This document shows, in pieces, positions 51,544-59,311 of a stretch of 64,000 nucleotides of DNA. Each line of letters starts with the position of its first letter. Position 1 is the first letter of the stretch. The stretch lies in assembly GCA_004562915.1 (NCBI GenBank), contig SFQZ01000004.1, positions 1 through 64,000 of the forward strand. The letters run 5' to 3'. The notes beneath the pieces are model-generated. The model saw nothing but the letters and a program-made list of their open reading frames with translations, searched no databases and had not been told where the DNA came from. The stretch comes from a bacterium (GTDB lineage Bacteria; Bacillota_A; Clostridia; Lachnospirales; Lachnospiraceae). The position numbers were made by a program, and so were the translations under genes.

Positions 51544-51615
51544 TACAGGACTTTTCCTGTACCGGAGGATTTTTGTATCATAAGAAAGTCAGAGGACTTT
51601 CCTATGATACAAAAA
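51544..51615 (-). promoter_or_regulatory. Two leader hairpins before the MutS2-like gene
   Basis: A 21-base palindrome (51570-51590 with 51595-51615, one mismatch, loop AGAG; core TTGTATCATA...TATGATACAA) and a perfect hairpin TACAGGA/TCCTGTA (51544-51550 with 51555-51561) lie 40-110 bases upstream of the gene. The first overlaps the T-run of the adjacent terminator and could compete with it. Confidence 0.55.
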
Positions 51616-51640
51616 AAAAGCACAGCCACACAGCCATGCT
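51610..51640 (-). terminator. Intrinsic terminator in the MutS2-like leader
   Basis: On the minus strand AGCATGGC/GCTGTGCT (51640-51633 with 51626-51619; two wobble pairs, loop TGTGTG) is followed by a run of nine T (51618-51610). It lies about 105 bases before the gene and about 165 bases after its likely transcription start. Confidence 0.75.
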
Positions 51641-51806
51641 TATATCCAAATAGTAAGCAAATGTAAATGTTAGGCGAAAATTCGGCAGCCATGCACTATC
51701 TCCATATGGGCATACTTATAGCGCAATCAAACTGCACCTGCAATATTTATTTTGCAATTTTCTCCGTAACACTCACAATTAACATCCAAATTCTCCAAAA
51801 TCTATT
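51610..51806 (-). ncRNA. Candidate small RNA or attenuated leader, about 197 nt
   Basis: Bounded by a near-consensus promoter (TTGACA-17-TAGAAT) and the intrinsic terminator above, and containing no convincing open frame with a ribosome binding site. The region includes GC-richer segments such as the palindrome CCATATGG near 51703-51710 and GCATGGCTGCCGAATTTTCGCC-type sequence (written in two parts: GCATGGCTGCC, GAATTTTCGCC). It may be a free small RNA or a leader controlling the MutS2-like gene. Family unknown. Confidence 0.4.
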
Positions 51807-51813
51807 TTTCTTT

Positions 51814-51842
51814 ATTCTAACTATCGGTAACCCTTTTGTCAA
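51814..51842 (-). promoter_or_regulatory. Promoter upstream of the MutS2-like gene, spacer is the right inverted repeat
   Basis: On the minus strand TTGACA (51842-51837), 17 bases, TAGAAT (51819-51814). Sixteen of the 17 spacer bases are the repeat AAGGGTTACCGATAGT. Confidence 0.75.
51820..51835. repeat. Right copy of the 16-bp inverted repeat
   Basis: ACTATCGGTAACCCTT on the plus strand, the perfect reverse complement of 49638-49653. Homology does not extend into the flanks and no target-site duplication is visible. Confidence 0.9.
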
Positions 51843-51913
51843 TACTTAATTCCCGCTGCTCTCATACCTAAAGATATAAGTGAAGATATAAAACTGAATC
51901 AATAACAGCAATC

Positions 51914-52066
51914 TTATCCCAATAACTCCATTTCATCATTCATTTTGACAAATCCATACTTTTCATATAATGGTTTTCCCATATCTGTTGCTTCCAGTGA
52001 AATAGCCGTTATACTTTGTTTGTTTACTTCCGCAATCAATAATTCTAAAGTTTTATATGCAATCCT
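51914..52066 (-). pseudogene. GNAT acetyltransferase, C-terminal remnant (50 codons)
   Basis: The minus-strand frame reads RIAYKTLELLIAEV, then AISLEATDMGKPLYEKYGF and VKMNDEMELLG before a stop, which matches the last third of a GNAT N-acetyltransferase (acetyl-CoA-binding helix followed by the EATDMG-x-PLYEKYGF strand-turn). An in-frame stop precedes it and nothing upstream continues the fold, so only a fragment remains. It has no start or ribosome binding site. Confidence 0.6.
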
Positions 52067-52131
52067 CTATACTAATTCCATAATAACAAATATCCGTTCC
52101 TGTACACTGCCTCTCAGACTTTACTCATCTT

Positions 52132-52377
52132 TCAGGCTTCCAAATATTTTTTCAGTTCCTCTTCTTTCATATTCAGGCTCACCATACTGTGATCTGCCGT
52201 GCATTGACATTCTATGTGGTATGTTTTTCTTGTGTTCCCATAAATTTCAAAACAGGAATCCGTTATTTTCTCTTTTGTATCTGTACCCTGTCGGTTCATA
52301 AAGTGTTCATTCGGCAGAAAACTAATCTCTTCCTCTCCGGTATCGTGTTCCCCGAAAACTTCATTTACTTTATCCCG
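52132..52377 (-). pseudogene. Rpn-like PD-(D/E)XK transposase/nuclease, N-terminal fragment
   Basis: The frame directly after the amidohydrolase stop reads KVNEVFGEHDTGEEEISFLPNE, ITDSCFEIYGNTRKTYHIECQCTADHSMV and ends after MKEEELKKYLEA. The stretch ITDS...Y...YHIECQ...D.SM resembles the N-terminal catalytic region of PD-(D/E)XK family transposase-like (Rpn-type) proteins common in Lachnospiraceae. No start codon is available and the body of the protein is missing, so it is a relic. Recognition is from memory of the family pattern and should be checked by a profile search. Confidence 0.45.
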
Positions 52378-53265
52378 TTAAAATTTTCTCTTTAACAATC
52401 CATCCCCTTGGGAAATGATTTCTTCCCAATAGGGCCACTGTTCCTCCAGCACTTCCTGAAACACCTGGTATTCATCCATCAGACCCTGACCATGCAGTAC
52501 TCTGTAGGCTCCAGCATCACTTCCGAGTGCCAATTTTACACCAAGTTCAAAAGCTCGATGAAGATTTTTCTGCTGTCCTTCCCAGATTTTCTCAACCACA
52601 TGCTCCGGGAATCTGCCATCTCCCAGCAGGTTCTTCACTGTTACGATCGTCGGCACCCAGATAGTTTCGCTGGAAGCCAATGCCTGCAGAGCGTCATCAT
52701 CGCAAAAATTTCCATGTTCAATGCTGTCCACTCCGGCAAGTGCAGCAGCTCGTACTGCTCTGCTTCCGTTTGTATGAGCCATAACAGCAAATCCCTCTTC
52801 ATGAGCGATATGAATCAATTCTCCGATTTCCTCATCCGGCAGAGAACTTTCTGTCAATCCTCCCCTGTCAAAGTCCATGATTCCGGATATCATGATTTTT
52901 ACAAAATGACCGCCCTGTTCTCTCAGTTCCTGAATCAGTTTACGGTAATCTTTCATATTTTCATATGCTTTCCCCACGATTCCGCCATAATGACCTTTTT
53001 TATGAATGGCAAATACCGGTGTCCGATAAGTAATCCCATATTCCGGTGCAATCTCCATCGTTCTCTTTGATGTCCCATAAATATCACCGCCGTCCCGCAG
53101 CCAGGTAATGCCCCGTCTGTGGTATTCTTCCAGATTTTTACGGATCACTTCCTCATTTACACCATTTATCTGATCACGCACAGCCTGACGGTAATCCACC
53201 CCGTTCATAAAAATATGCATATGTGCCTCCCCATATGGAAATTGCACGTCAGATAACTTACACAT
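52378..53265 (-). CDS. Amidohydrolase family protein (295 aa)
   Basis: A metal-dependent hydrolase of the amidohydrolase superfamily. GEAHMHIFMNGVDY carries the His-x-His metal pair at residues 14-18; KGHYGG, HFVKIMISGIMDF (bridging Lys), VMAHTNGSRAVRAA and SIEHGNF supply further ligands, and LGSDAGAY the final Asp. Length is compact but complete, ending in a normal C-terminal helix (ISQGDGLLKRKF). The start at 53265 has AAGGTG upstream. It is the last gene after cbiC (29-base gap) and so shares the cobalamin operon transcript, though a role in cobalamin synthesis is not known. The substrate is unassigned. Confidence 0.8.
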   Translation of the reverse strand: MCKLSDVQFPYGEAHMHIFMNGVDYRQAVRDQINGVNEEVIRKNLEEYHRRGITWLRDGGDIYGTSKRTMEIAPEYGITYRTPVFAIHKKGHYGGIVGKAYENMKDYRKLIQELREQGGHFVKIMISGIMDFDRGGLTESSLPDEEIGELIHIAHEEGFAVMAHTNGSRAVRAAALAGVDSIEHGNFCDDDALQALASSETIWVPTIVTVKNLLGDGRFPEHVVEKIWEGQQKNLHRAFELGVKLALGSDAGAYRVLHGQGLMDEYQVFQEVLEEQWPYWEEIISQGDGLLKRKF

Positions 53266-53294
53266 TCTCTCAGCACCTTCTTATACAAAGAAAA

Positions 53295-53936
53295 TCATTC
53301 TCGATTGTCATCCATCATATACAGCAATGCATTGCAGATACAGGCAGCAATATTACTTCCGCCTTTTCTTCCTCTTGCCACAATATATGGTACATCCGTC
53401 TCCATGATCAATTCCTTTGACTGAACTACATTTACAAATCCTACAGGCACACCGATGATCAGTGCCGGATGGATCTTTCCTTCCTGAATCAGTTCATACA
53501 GACGTACCAGCGCAGTGGGAGCATTGCCGATGGCAAAAATCATCGGTTTATTCATAGTTGCTGCCTTATCCATACTGGCTGTGGCACGGGTTGTTCCATT
53601 TTCTTTTGCAGTCTTTGCTACATCTTCATCTGACATAAAGCAGTAAACTTCACCGCCATATTTTGCCAGTGCTTTTTTATTGATACCGGAACGACCCATC
53701 TGTGTGTCTGTTACAATGCAGGCGCCGTTTTTGATGGCTTCCATCGCTTTCTCCACCACTCCTTCAGAAAAGCAAAGATTGTCTGCATAATCAAAGTCTG
53801 CACTGGTATGAATACAGCGCTTAATGATCAATTCTTTGTCTGCATCCAGTTTTCTGTTTCCCAGTTCTTCCGTGATGATCTCAAAACTTCTTCTCTCAAT
53901 ATCCCTTGGTCTCACATTTTCCAGTTCTATTTTCAT
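53295..53936 (-). CDS. cbiC: Precorrin-8X / cobalt-precorrin-8 methylmutase (213 aa)
   Basis: Moves the C-11 methyl to C-12, giving (cobalt-)hydrogenobyrinate. The catalytic His lies in RCIHTSADFDYADNL (about residue 43); GACIVTDTQMGRSGINK, MDKAATMNKPMIFAIGNAPTAL and PALIIGVPVGFVNVVQSKE complete the family pattern. Length matches. It follows cbiP by 34 bases. Because the pathway here uses CbiK, the substrate should be cobalt-precorrin-8. Confidence 0.96.
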   Translation of the reverse strand: MKIELENVRPRDIERRSFEIITEELGNRKLDADKELIIKRCIHTSADFDYADNLCFSEGVVEKAMEAIKNGACIVTDTQMGRSGINKKALAKYGGEVYCFMSDEDVAKTAKENGTTRATASMDKAATMNKPMIFAIGNAPTALVRLYELIQEGKIHPALIIGVPVGFVNVVQSKELIMETDVPYIVARGRKGGSNIAACICNALLYMMDDNRE

Positions 53937-53970
53937 AATTCTTCTCCTTTCACGGGTTTCAAAACTTTAG

Positions 53971-55494
53971 TCATGCCAAGTCCTGGATGCCCTCTTCCAG
54001 TATTTCATAAATCCGTTTCATATCCAAATGTTCCCGAAGGGCTGCTGCCAGTATATCATACTGCGTTTCCTTGAATTCCTGGAAATCCACACCGGTAATC
54101 TCTTCCGTATTGATTCCTTTTTTTCTTCCCAGTGCTTTCACGATTGCTTTTGCAACTTCCTCTTTATCGAAAACCCCATGTACATAAGTTCCATACACAT
54201 TTTTTCTGTATGCACCGTCTACTTTTTCCTCACGGGTAGCCGCATGATCACAGATATTTGTCAGAGAATGAGCACCGTTTTTCAATCGGCTGACACCCAT
54301 ATGAATCTCGTATCCTTCCAGAACTGCACCGGAAAGTTCTGCAAGATCTCCTTCAACTGTTTCAAAGCATCCACTCACTCTTGTTCTTGTTTTTCCGGAC
54401 TCAAACACCGTATCCATAGGCAGAAGCCCCATTCCTTTCATAGAACCTCCTGCTTCCACACCGTCGGGATCTGACAGTGTTTCGCCCAGCATCTGATAAC
54501 CACCACAAACACCAAAAATAACTTTACCTCTGGCTGCCTGTTTCAGAATCGCTGCTTCCATACCACTTTCCCGCATCCACTGCAGATCTTCCATGGTATT
54601 TTTAGTTCCCGGAAGTATGATCATATCCGGATCTTTCATTTCATGTACATGCTTTACATATCTCAGAGAAACTCCCGGCATACGCTCAAAAGGATTAAAA
54701 TCCGTAAAATTAGAAATTCTCGGCACACGGATGACCACGATATCGATCACTCCTATTTCCTGCCTGTTATCAAATCGTTCTGTGAGACTGTCCTCATCTT
54801 CCACTTCAATATTCAGATACGGAGCAACACCAACTACCGAAATCCCACTTTTTTCTTCCAACATCTCAACTCCCGGATCCAGGATTGACTTATCCCCCCG
54901 AAACTTATTGATAATCAGTCCCTTTACCATGGATTTCTCATCCTCTTCCAGAAGCATTACTGTACCAATCAGCTGTGCAAATACACCACCTCTGTCGATA
55001 TCTCCCACCAGAAGCACCGGAGCTTTGGCCATCTTTGCCATTCCCATATTAACAATATCTTCCTGCTTTAGATTGATCTCCGCCGGGCTTCCCGCTCCTT
55101 CAATCACAATGATATCATTTTCTTCGGCAAGTTTATTATAAGCCTTCATAATGTCCGGGATCAGTTTATGTTTATATTGAAAATAATCACGGGCATTCAT
55201 ATTTCCCAGAACTTCCCCGTTTACGATCACCTGACTCCCCACATCATTGGTAGGTTTCAGCAAAATAGGATTCATCAGTACAGAAGGTTTGATTCCGGCT
55301 GCTTCGGCCTGCATTACCTGTGCACGCCCCATCTCAAGTCCTTCCTCTGTGATAAAAGAATTCAATGCCATATTCTGTGATTTAAATGGCGCCACCCGGT
55401 AACCGTCCTGCTTAAATATACGACATAAGCCTGCAGCCAGCAAACTCTTCCCTGCATTCGACATGGTGCCCTGAATCATAATTGCCTTTGCCAT
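53971..55494 (-). CDS. cbiP: Adenosylcobyric acid synthase (507 aa)
   Basis: Glutamine-dependent amidation of four side chains (b, d, e, g) on adenosylcobyrinate diamide. The N-terminal P-loop-like domain starts AKAIMIQGTMSNAGKSLLAAGLCRIFK and includes NPILLKPTNDVGSQVIVNG and VIEGAGSPAEINL. The C-terminal class I glutamine amidotransferase has the nucleophile Cys in IFGVCGGYQMLG and YGTYVHGVFD with the catalytic His. The ATG at 55494 is eight bases from GAGG; the ATG at 55500 overlaps the cobD stop but is too close to the site. Length is normal. Confidence 0.96.
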   Translation of the reverse strand: MAKAIMIQGTMSNAGKSLLAAGLCRIFKQDGYRVAPFKSQNMALNSFITEEGLEMGRAQVMQAEAAGIKPSVLMNPILLKPTNDVGSQVIVNGEVLGNMNARDYFQYKHKLIPDIMKAYNKLAEENDIIVIEGAGSPAEINLKQEDIVNMGMAKMAKAPVLLVGDIDRGGVFAQLIGTVMLLEEDEKSMVKGLIINKFRGDKSILDPGVEMLEEKSGISVVGVAPYLNIEVEDEDSLTERFDNRQEIGVIDIVVIRVPRISNFTDFNPFERMPGVSLRYVKHVHEMKDPDMIILPGTKNTMEDLQWMRESGMEAAILKQAARGKVIFGVCGGYQMLGETLSDPDGVEAGGSMKGMGLLPMDTVFESGKTRTRVSGCFETVEGDLAELSGAVLEGYEIHMGVSRLKNGAHSLTNICDHAATREEKVDGAYRKNVYGTYVHGVFDKEEVAKAIVKALGRKKGINTEEITGVDFQEFKETQYDILAAALREHLDMKRIYEILEEGIQDLA

Positions 55495-55496
55495 TG

Positions 55497-56537
55497 TCAT
55501 TTCCTCACTTTCCGGATTGCATCCAATAATTTCTCATTTTCTTTATGTGTCCTCACAGCGATCCGATAATACCCTGCGCTCAGCCCCGGATAATTGCTGC
55601 AGTCCCGGATCATCACCTTTTCTTCCAGAAGCTTTCGATGAAGCTCCGGATCCGCTTCAAAGAAAATATAATTTGCCTGAGAATCATAGACATAAAATCC
55701 TATTTTTCCAAGCTCCTGTATTAAATATCTTCTTTCTTTTTCTATCAGATCAATGGCCTTTTTTACATACTCTTCTTCTCTAAGTGCTGCAATTCCGGCT
55801 TCCTGAGCCGGAATCGACACATTCCATGGCTGAAGATGCTGCTCCATCTGATCAAGAAATGCTTCCTCTGCACAAATACCATAACCGAGACGAAGCCCTG
55901 CCATCGCATAAATTTTGGTAAATGCTTTTAAAATGAAAAGTTTTCTTCCTGGCTCCAGATTCCTTTTTAATGTAAAAGTTTCGGAATTTTTCACAAAATC
56001 AAGAAAACACTCATCCACTACCAGCCAGATTTCTTTTTCCCTGCACTTCTGCGCAATCTGTTCAAGCAGTTTCCCGTCAGTCAAAAGACCTGTGGGGTTG
56101 TTGGGATTACACAGAAATAGAATGTCCAGATCTTCTGTCAGATGTTCAAGAGTCTCCGTTCCCATCTGAAAACCATTTTCTTTTTTGAGTTCCTCATAAA
56201 TAATCTCACATCCCACACCTTTTAATGCCTGTTCATATTCTGCAAAGGTAGGCGCCGGTATCAGTGCTTTTTTAGGTTTTATGGTCTGTGCCAGACCAAA
56301 GATAAGTTCTGCTGCACCATTTCCACAGATCAGCCACTTTTGCGGAACCTGTTCATATTCTGAAAGCGCCTTTTTCAGTCGTTCCTGATGTGCATCCGGA
56401 TAATGTGCGACCTGCAGCATACTGTCCTGCGCCGCACGTATGACAGCTTCAGGAGTTCCCAGCGGATTTATATTCGCGGAAAAATCCATAACCTGCGGAT
56501 AACGGTAAACATCGCCGCCATGAACATATTTTTTCAT
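55497..56537 (-). CDS. cobD: Threonine-phosphate decarboxylase (346 aa)
   Basis: A PLP-dependent enzyme of the aminotransferase class I/II fold that makes (R)-1-aminopropan-2-ol phosphate for the nucleotide loop. HGGDVYRYPQVMDFSANINPLG is the CobD signature opening; NPNNPTGLL, VVDECFLDF and the PLP-binding Lys in LKAFTKIYAMAGLRLGYG follow. Length matches (about 350). The ATG at 56537 has GGAG at seven bases. Distinguished from histidinol-phosphate aminotransferase by the opening motif and by its place among cobalamin genes. Confidence 0.94.
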   Translation of the reverse strand: MKKYVHGGDVYRYPQVMDFSANINPLGTPEAVIRAAQDSMLQVAHYPDAHQERLKKALSEYEQVPQKWLICGNGAAELIFGLAQTIKPKKALIPAPTFAEYEQALKGVGCEIIYEELKKENGFQMGTETLEHLTEDLDILFLCNPNNPTGLLTDGKLLEQIAQKCREKEIWLVVDECFLDFVKNSETFTLKRNLEPGRKLFILKAFTKIYAMAGLRLGYGICAEEAFLDQMEQHLQPWNVSIPAQEAGIAALREEEYVKKAIDLIEKERRYLIQELGKIGFYVYDSQANYIFFEADPELHRKLLEEKVMIRDCSNYPGLSAGYYRIAVRTHKENEKLLDAIRKVRK

Positions 56538-56552
56538 AATAATCTCCATTCC

Positions 56553-57524
56553 TTATAATACCACCAGACTGATCACTGCCCTTATGATACCGAACAGGAT
56601 GACAGACAGTACTGCTGTAGTATACATAAGTTTATGGGATCTGGGAATGTCTTCTATTTCAATCTTTCTGATTGGATCACCGATAAACGGTTTTTTATGT
56701 AATTTGCCAAAATACCAGGCATCTCCGGCAAGCTGTATTTCCAGCGCTCCCGCCATCACCGCTTCTGTATGAGCGGAATTGGGACTTGCATGTTTTGATC
56801 GATCCCTGAGGTAAATCTTCGCTGCATTTTTTCCATTCAGACCTGCCAGACAGGCAGCCAATATCATAATCCATGCCGAAACCCGTGCCGGAATATAATT
56901 TAACACATCATCCAGGCGGGCAGCAGCAGTTCCAAAGTACTGATATCTTTCATTTTTATATCCCACCATAGAATCCATGGTATTAACTGCCTTATAAGCA
57001 AATCCCGGCACGGCACCACCGATCATCATATAAAAAAGCGGTGCGATAATCCCATCGGAGGTATTTTCAGCTACTGTCTCAACTGCAGCCTTTGTAACAC
57101 CTTCTTCCGTCAGATTCTGCGTATCACGCCCTACGATCATAGAAACCGCATATCTGCTTTTTTCCAGATTCCCTTCTTTCAGCGCATCATAAACTTTTTT
57201 ACTTTCATCTCTTAAGGATCGTGTAGCCAACAACTGATAACACATAAAAGATTCCAGCACAAATCCCAACCAGATTTTATATCGATAAGCTGCCAGAAGA
57301 ATCAGACAGGGAATGCCGGCGGAAAATGTCACGATCAATATCACCAGAATCGTTCCTCCCATTCGTTCTCCCACTTTAGTCCTTGGAAATATCTTTCGTA
57401 ATCCTTTTTCCAATAGAGAAATCCCGTTGCCGATCACACGAACCGGATGGTACAGCCATCGGGGATCCCCGAAAAGTAAATCAAGTAAAAAGCCGCAGAC
57501 AACGGCCGGTAATGTCCATATCAT
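56553..57524 (-). CDS. cbiB: Adenosylcobinamide-phosphate synthase (323 aa)
   Basis: A membrane enzyme that attaches aminopropanol phosphate to adenosylcobyric acid. It has several hydrophobic helices; LLDLLFGDPRWLYHPVRVIGNGI at the N-terminus and DGIIAPLFYMMIGGAVPGFAYKAVNTMDSMVGYKNERY in the middle are the family hallmarks. HASPNSAHTEAVMAGAL is also typical. The ATG at 57524 overlaps the cobC stop as ATGA. Length is normal. Confidence 0.96.
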   Translation of the reverse strand: MIWTLPAVVCGFLLDLLFGDPRWLYHPVRVIGNGISLLEKGLRKIFPRTKVGERMGGTILVILIVTFSAGIPCLILLAAYRYKIWLGFVLESFMCYQLLATRSLRDESKKVYDALKEGNLEKSRYAVSMIVGRDTQNLTEEGVTKAAVETVAENTSDGIIAPLFYMMIGGAVPGFAYKAVNTMDSMVGYKNERYQYFGTAAARLDDVLNYIPARVSAWIMILAACLAGLNGKNAAKIYLRDRSKHASPNSAHTEAVMAGALEIQLAGDAWYFGKLHKKPFIGDPIRKIEIEDIPRSHKLMYTTAVLSVILFGIIRAVISLVVL

Positions 57525-58147
57525 TTTTTTCCCGCCTTTTTCTCTTTTTCATCTGAAAACAACAATGGCTGCACATCATGAATTTCTCTTCTGGAAGGAG
57601 TCCAGAGAGAAGAAATGATCTCCATTCGATACCCTTCTCCATTTTCCACATGCCAATCATAAAAACCTTTCTGCGGTACTGCATATTGCTCCAAAATACT
57701 CATGATCGTTCCTCCATGTACCACAAAAGCTGCACTTTCTATCTTTTCTCTGAGACACCCTGCAACCGCTCTTTCAAATCCCCGCCAGCATCTTTTTCGA
57801 AATTCCATCGGGTCTTCTCCTCCGGGAAAAGGTAACGTTCCATCACTGTCGATCCATGCCTGATACTCCGGATCGTCTTTCATTTCTTTCCAGTTTTTAT
57901 TTTCAAAAGAACCAAAATCACACTCCGCCATATCTTCCATAATACGTACCGGATGATCCGGGTATATAGCTGCAGCTGTCTGCCTGCATCTTTTCAGCGG
58001 ACTTACAAACACAGCCTTTGCCTCCGGATAGGATCTTTGCTCCAATTTTACTCGCTCATTGTCAAGCAGGGGTTCATCCGTTATTCCTATATATCTCCCC
58101 TGACTGTTACCCATGGTCTTTCCATGCCGAATCAAGTATATTTTCAT
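57521..58147 (-). CDS. cobC: Histidine phosphatase, alpha-ribazole phosphatase CobC-like (208 aa)
   Basis: A phosphoglycerate-mutase-like phosphatase. IYLIRHGKTMGNSQGRYIG holds the catalytic RHG, FVSPLKRCRQTA the Arg pair, AECDFGSFENK the next Glu region and VVHGGTIMSIL the second His. CobC removes phosphate from alpha-ribazole 5'-phosphate or adenosylcobalamin 5'-phosphate in the last step. Position among cbiB, cobS, cobT and cobU supports that role. It overlaps genes on both sides (ATGA). A general phosphatase cannot be excluded from sequence alone. Confidence 0.88.
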   Translation of the reverse strand: MKIYLIRHGKTMGNSQGRYIGITDEPLLDNERVKLEQRSYPEAKAVFVSPLKRCRQTAAAIYPDHPVRIMEDMAECDFGSFENKNWKEMKDDPEYQAWIDSDGTLPFPGGEDPMEFRKRCWRGFERAVAGCLREKIESAAFVVHGGTIMSILEQYAVPQKGFYDWHVENGEGYRMEIISSLWTPSRREIHDVQPLLFSDEKEKKAGKK

Positions 58148-58527
58148 CCTTTTATCCTCCGTCCGATTCCGCAGCAGACTCTGACAACCTCATCTGCTTT
58201 CTCTGCCAAAACCGTACATACTCTCCCGCATGCTTCTCTCCATGCTCTTTCTTCCGCTTCCATGGGTACGATTCCGTAACCCACTTCATCCGTTACCACA
58301 ATAATCTGTGGATTTTTCTCACACAATTCTTTACCGAGAGCAAGAATATTCTTCCCTTCTCTCAGCTGCCGACGAATCAATATATGGAAATCGTGTACTG
58401 CCGCCGCGCACAATACTTCCTCCCAAGAACAGGACTTGCCGTCTGCCCAAACATTCTCATTCAGATGATATGCACGGGATGCATACTCTTTTTTCCCCTG
58501 ATATGCCCCTCCAATAATAAGTTTCAT
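58144..58527 (-). CDS. Short CobU-like protein with degenerate P-loop (127 aa)
   Basis: Reads as a shrunken homolog of adenosylcobinamide kinase/guanylyltransferase. The start KLIIGGAYQGKKEYA replaces the CobU P-loop GGxRSGKS (Lys kept, Ser/Thr replaced by Lys), and VTDEVGYGIVPMEAEERAWREACGRV matches the C-terminal CobU block VTNEVG-x-GIVP. The middle section with the His that carries GMP is absent. A second, complete CobU is 780 bases upstream. Overlap with cobC (ATGA) and a 13-base gap to cobS show co-expression. It may be a regulatory or structural paralog, or a specialised nucleotide-binding subunit. Confidence 0.75.
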   Translation of the reverse strand: MKLIIGGAYQGKKEYASRAYHLNENVWADGKSCSWEEVLCAAAVHDFHILIRRQLREGKNILALGKELCEKNPQIIVVTDEVGYGIVPMEAEERAWREACGRVCTVLAEKADEVVRVCCGIGRRIKG

Positions 58528-58540
58528 AACACAATTCCTC

Positions 58541-59311
58541 TCAAATTCCCGGGATCAGCACTGCGATCACAGTTGTACATGCCATCAATAATTCACACAA
58601 AGATAAAAAACACCCTGCCAGATCCCCCGTTGTACCACCAAAATATTTCATCGCTTTTCGGTAATATCCCCAGAATACCAGTAATGCTGTTCCATAACAG
58701 ATCAGCCCCAGTTTCCAGTCCAGTACCATCATAGCAGCAAAAATAAAAATCAGATAGAATACCATCACAGCGATTACCTGTTTGTCCCTCGCCCCTCTTG
58801 CCATGGCGGAAACAGAACCTGTTTTTTTTGCTTTTGGAAAAACAATAATCGCCAGAGCACTGAGTGTACGGGAAAGAATAAAACTTAATCCGATGATAGG
58901 AAATACTCTTACGGTAGCCTGAGAATACACTCCAAAATAAAAGAGAAAATATACACAGCAGGTTATGATTGCAAATGCTCCTGCATGGGAATCCTTTAGA
59001 ATTTCCAGTCGTCTTTCTCTTTCCTGCCAGGAACTCATGGCATCTGCCGTATCCAGCAGACCGTCCAGATGAATCCCTCCTGTGATCAGCCAGGGAATCA
59101 ATACAAGGATCACGGCATAAAAAATCGGATTCCATCCGATTTTTAGTCCAAAAGTTCCAAAGCCCCAGGTCACTGCTCCGATCACAGCACCAATCCATGG
59201 AAAGAAACACATCGCATACGCCATATTTTCTTCTGTCCACTCACATTGAGGCATGGGTATCTTGGAATACATGGAAAATGCTATTAAAAAGCTGTTATAT
59301 AATTTCTTCAT
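58541..59311 (-). CDS. cobS: Adenosylcobinamide-GDP ribazoletransferase (256 aa)
   Basis: A membrane enzyme that joins alpha-ribazole (phosphate) to adenosylcobinamide-GDP. LIAFSMYSKIPMPQCEWTEENMAYAMCFFPWIGAVIG and the metal-binding GGIHLDGLLDTADAMSSWQERERRLEILKDSHAGAF are the CobS signatures, followed by further helices. The ATG at 59311 overlaps the cobU stop as ATGA and has GGGAG upstream. The in-frame extension to 59335 lies in cobU. Confidence 0.95.
   Translation of the reverse strand: MKKLYNSFLIAFSMYSKIPMPQCEWTEENMAYAMCFFPWIGAVIGAVTWGFGTFGLKIGWNPIFYAVILVLIPWLITGGIHLDGLLDTADAMSSWQERERRLEILKDSHAGAFAIITCCVYFLFYFGVYSQATVRVFPIIGLSFILSRTLSALAIIVFPKAKKTGSVSAMARGARDKQVIAVMVFYLIFIFAAMMVLDWKLGLICYGTALLVFWGYYRKAMKYFGGTTGDLAGCFLSLCELLMACTTVIAVLIPGI

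Noticed and set aside
51572..51690. Short minus-strand frame beginning MAAEFSPNIYI in the leader of the MutS2-like gene
   Set aside because: It runs straight through the terminator stem and T-run and has no ribosome binding site, so it is probably not translated.
49628..51842. Interpretation of the 16-bp inverted repeats as a classical insertion sequence
   Set aside because: No transposase between them, no target duplication next to either repeat, and no match I could recall to known IS termini. Kept only as an open finding.
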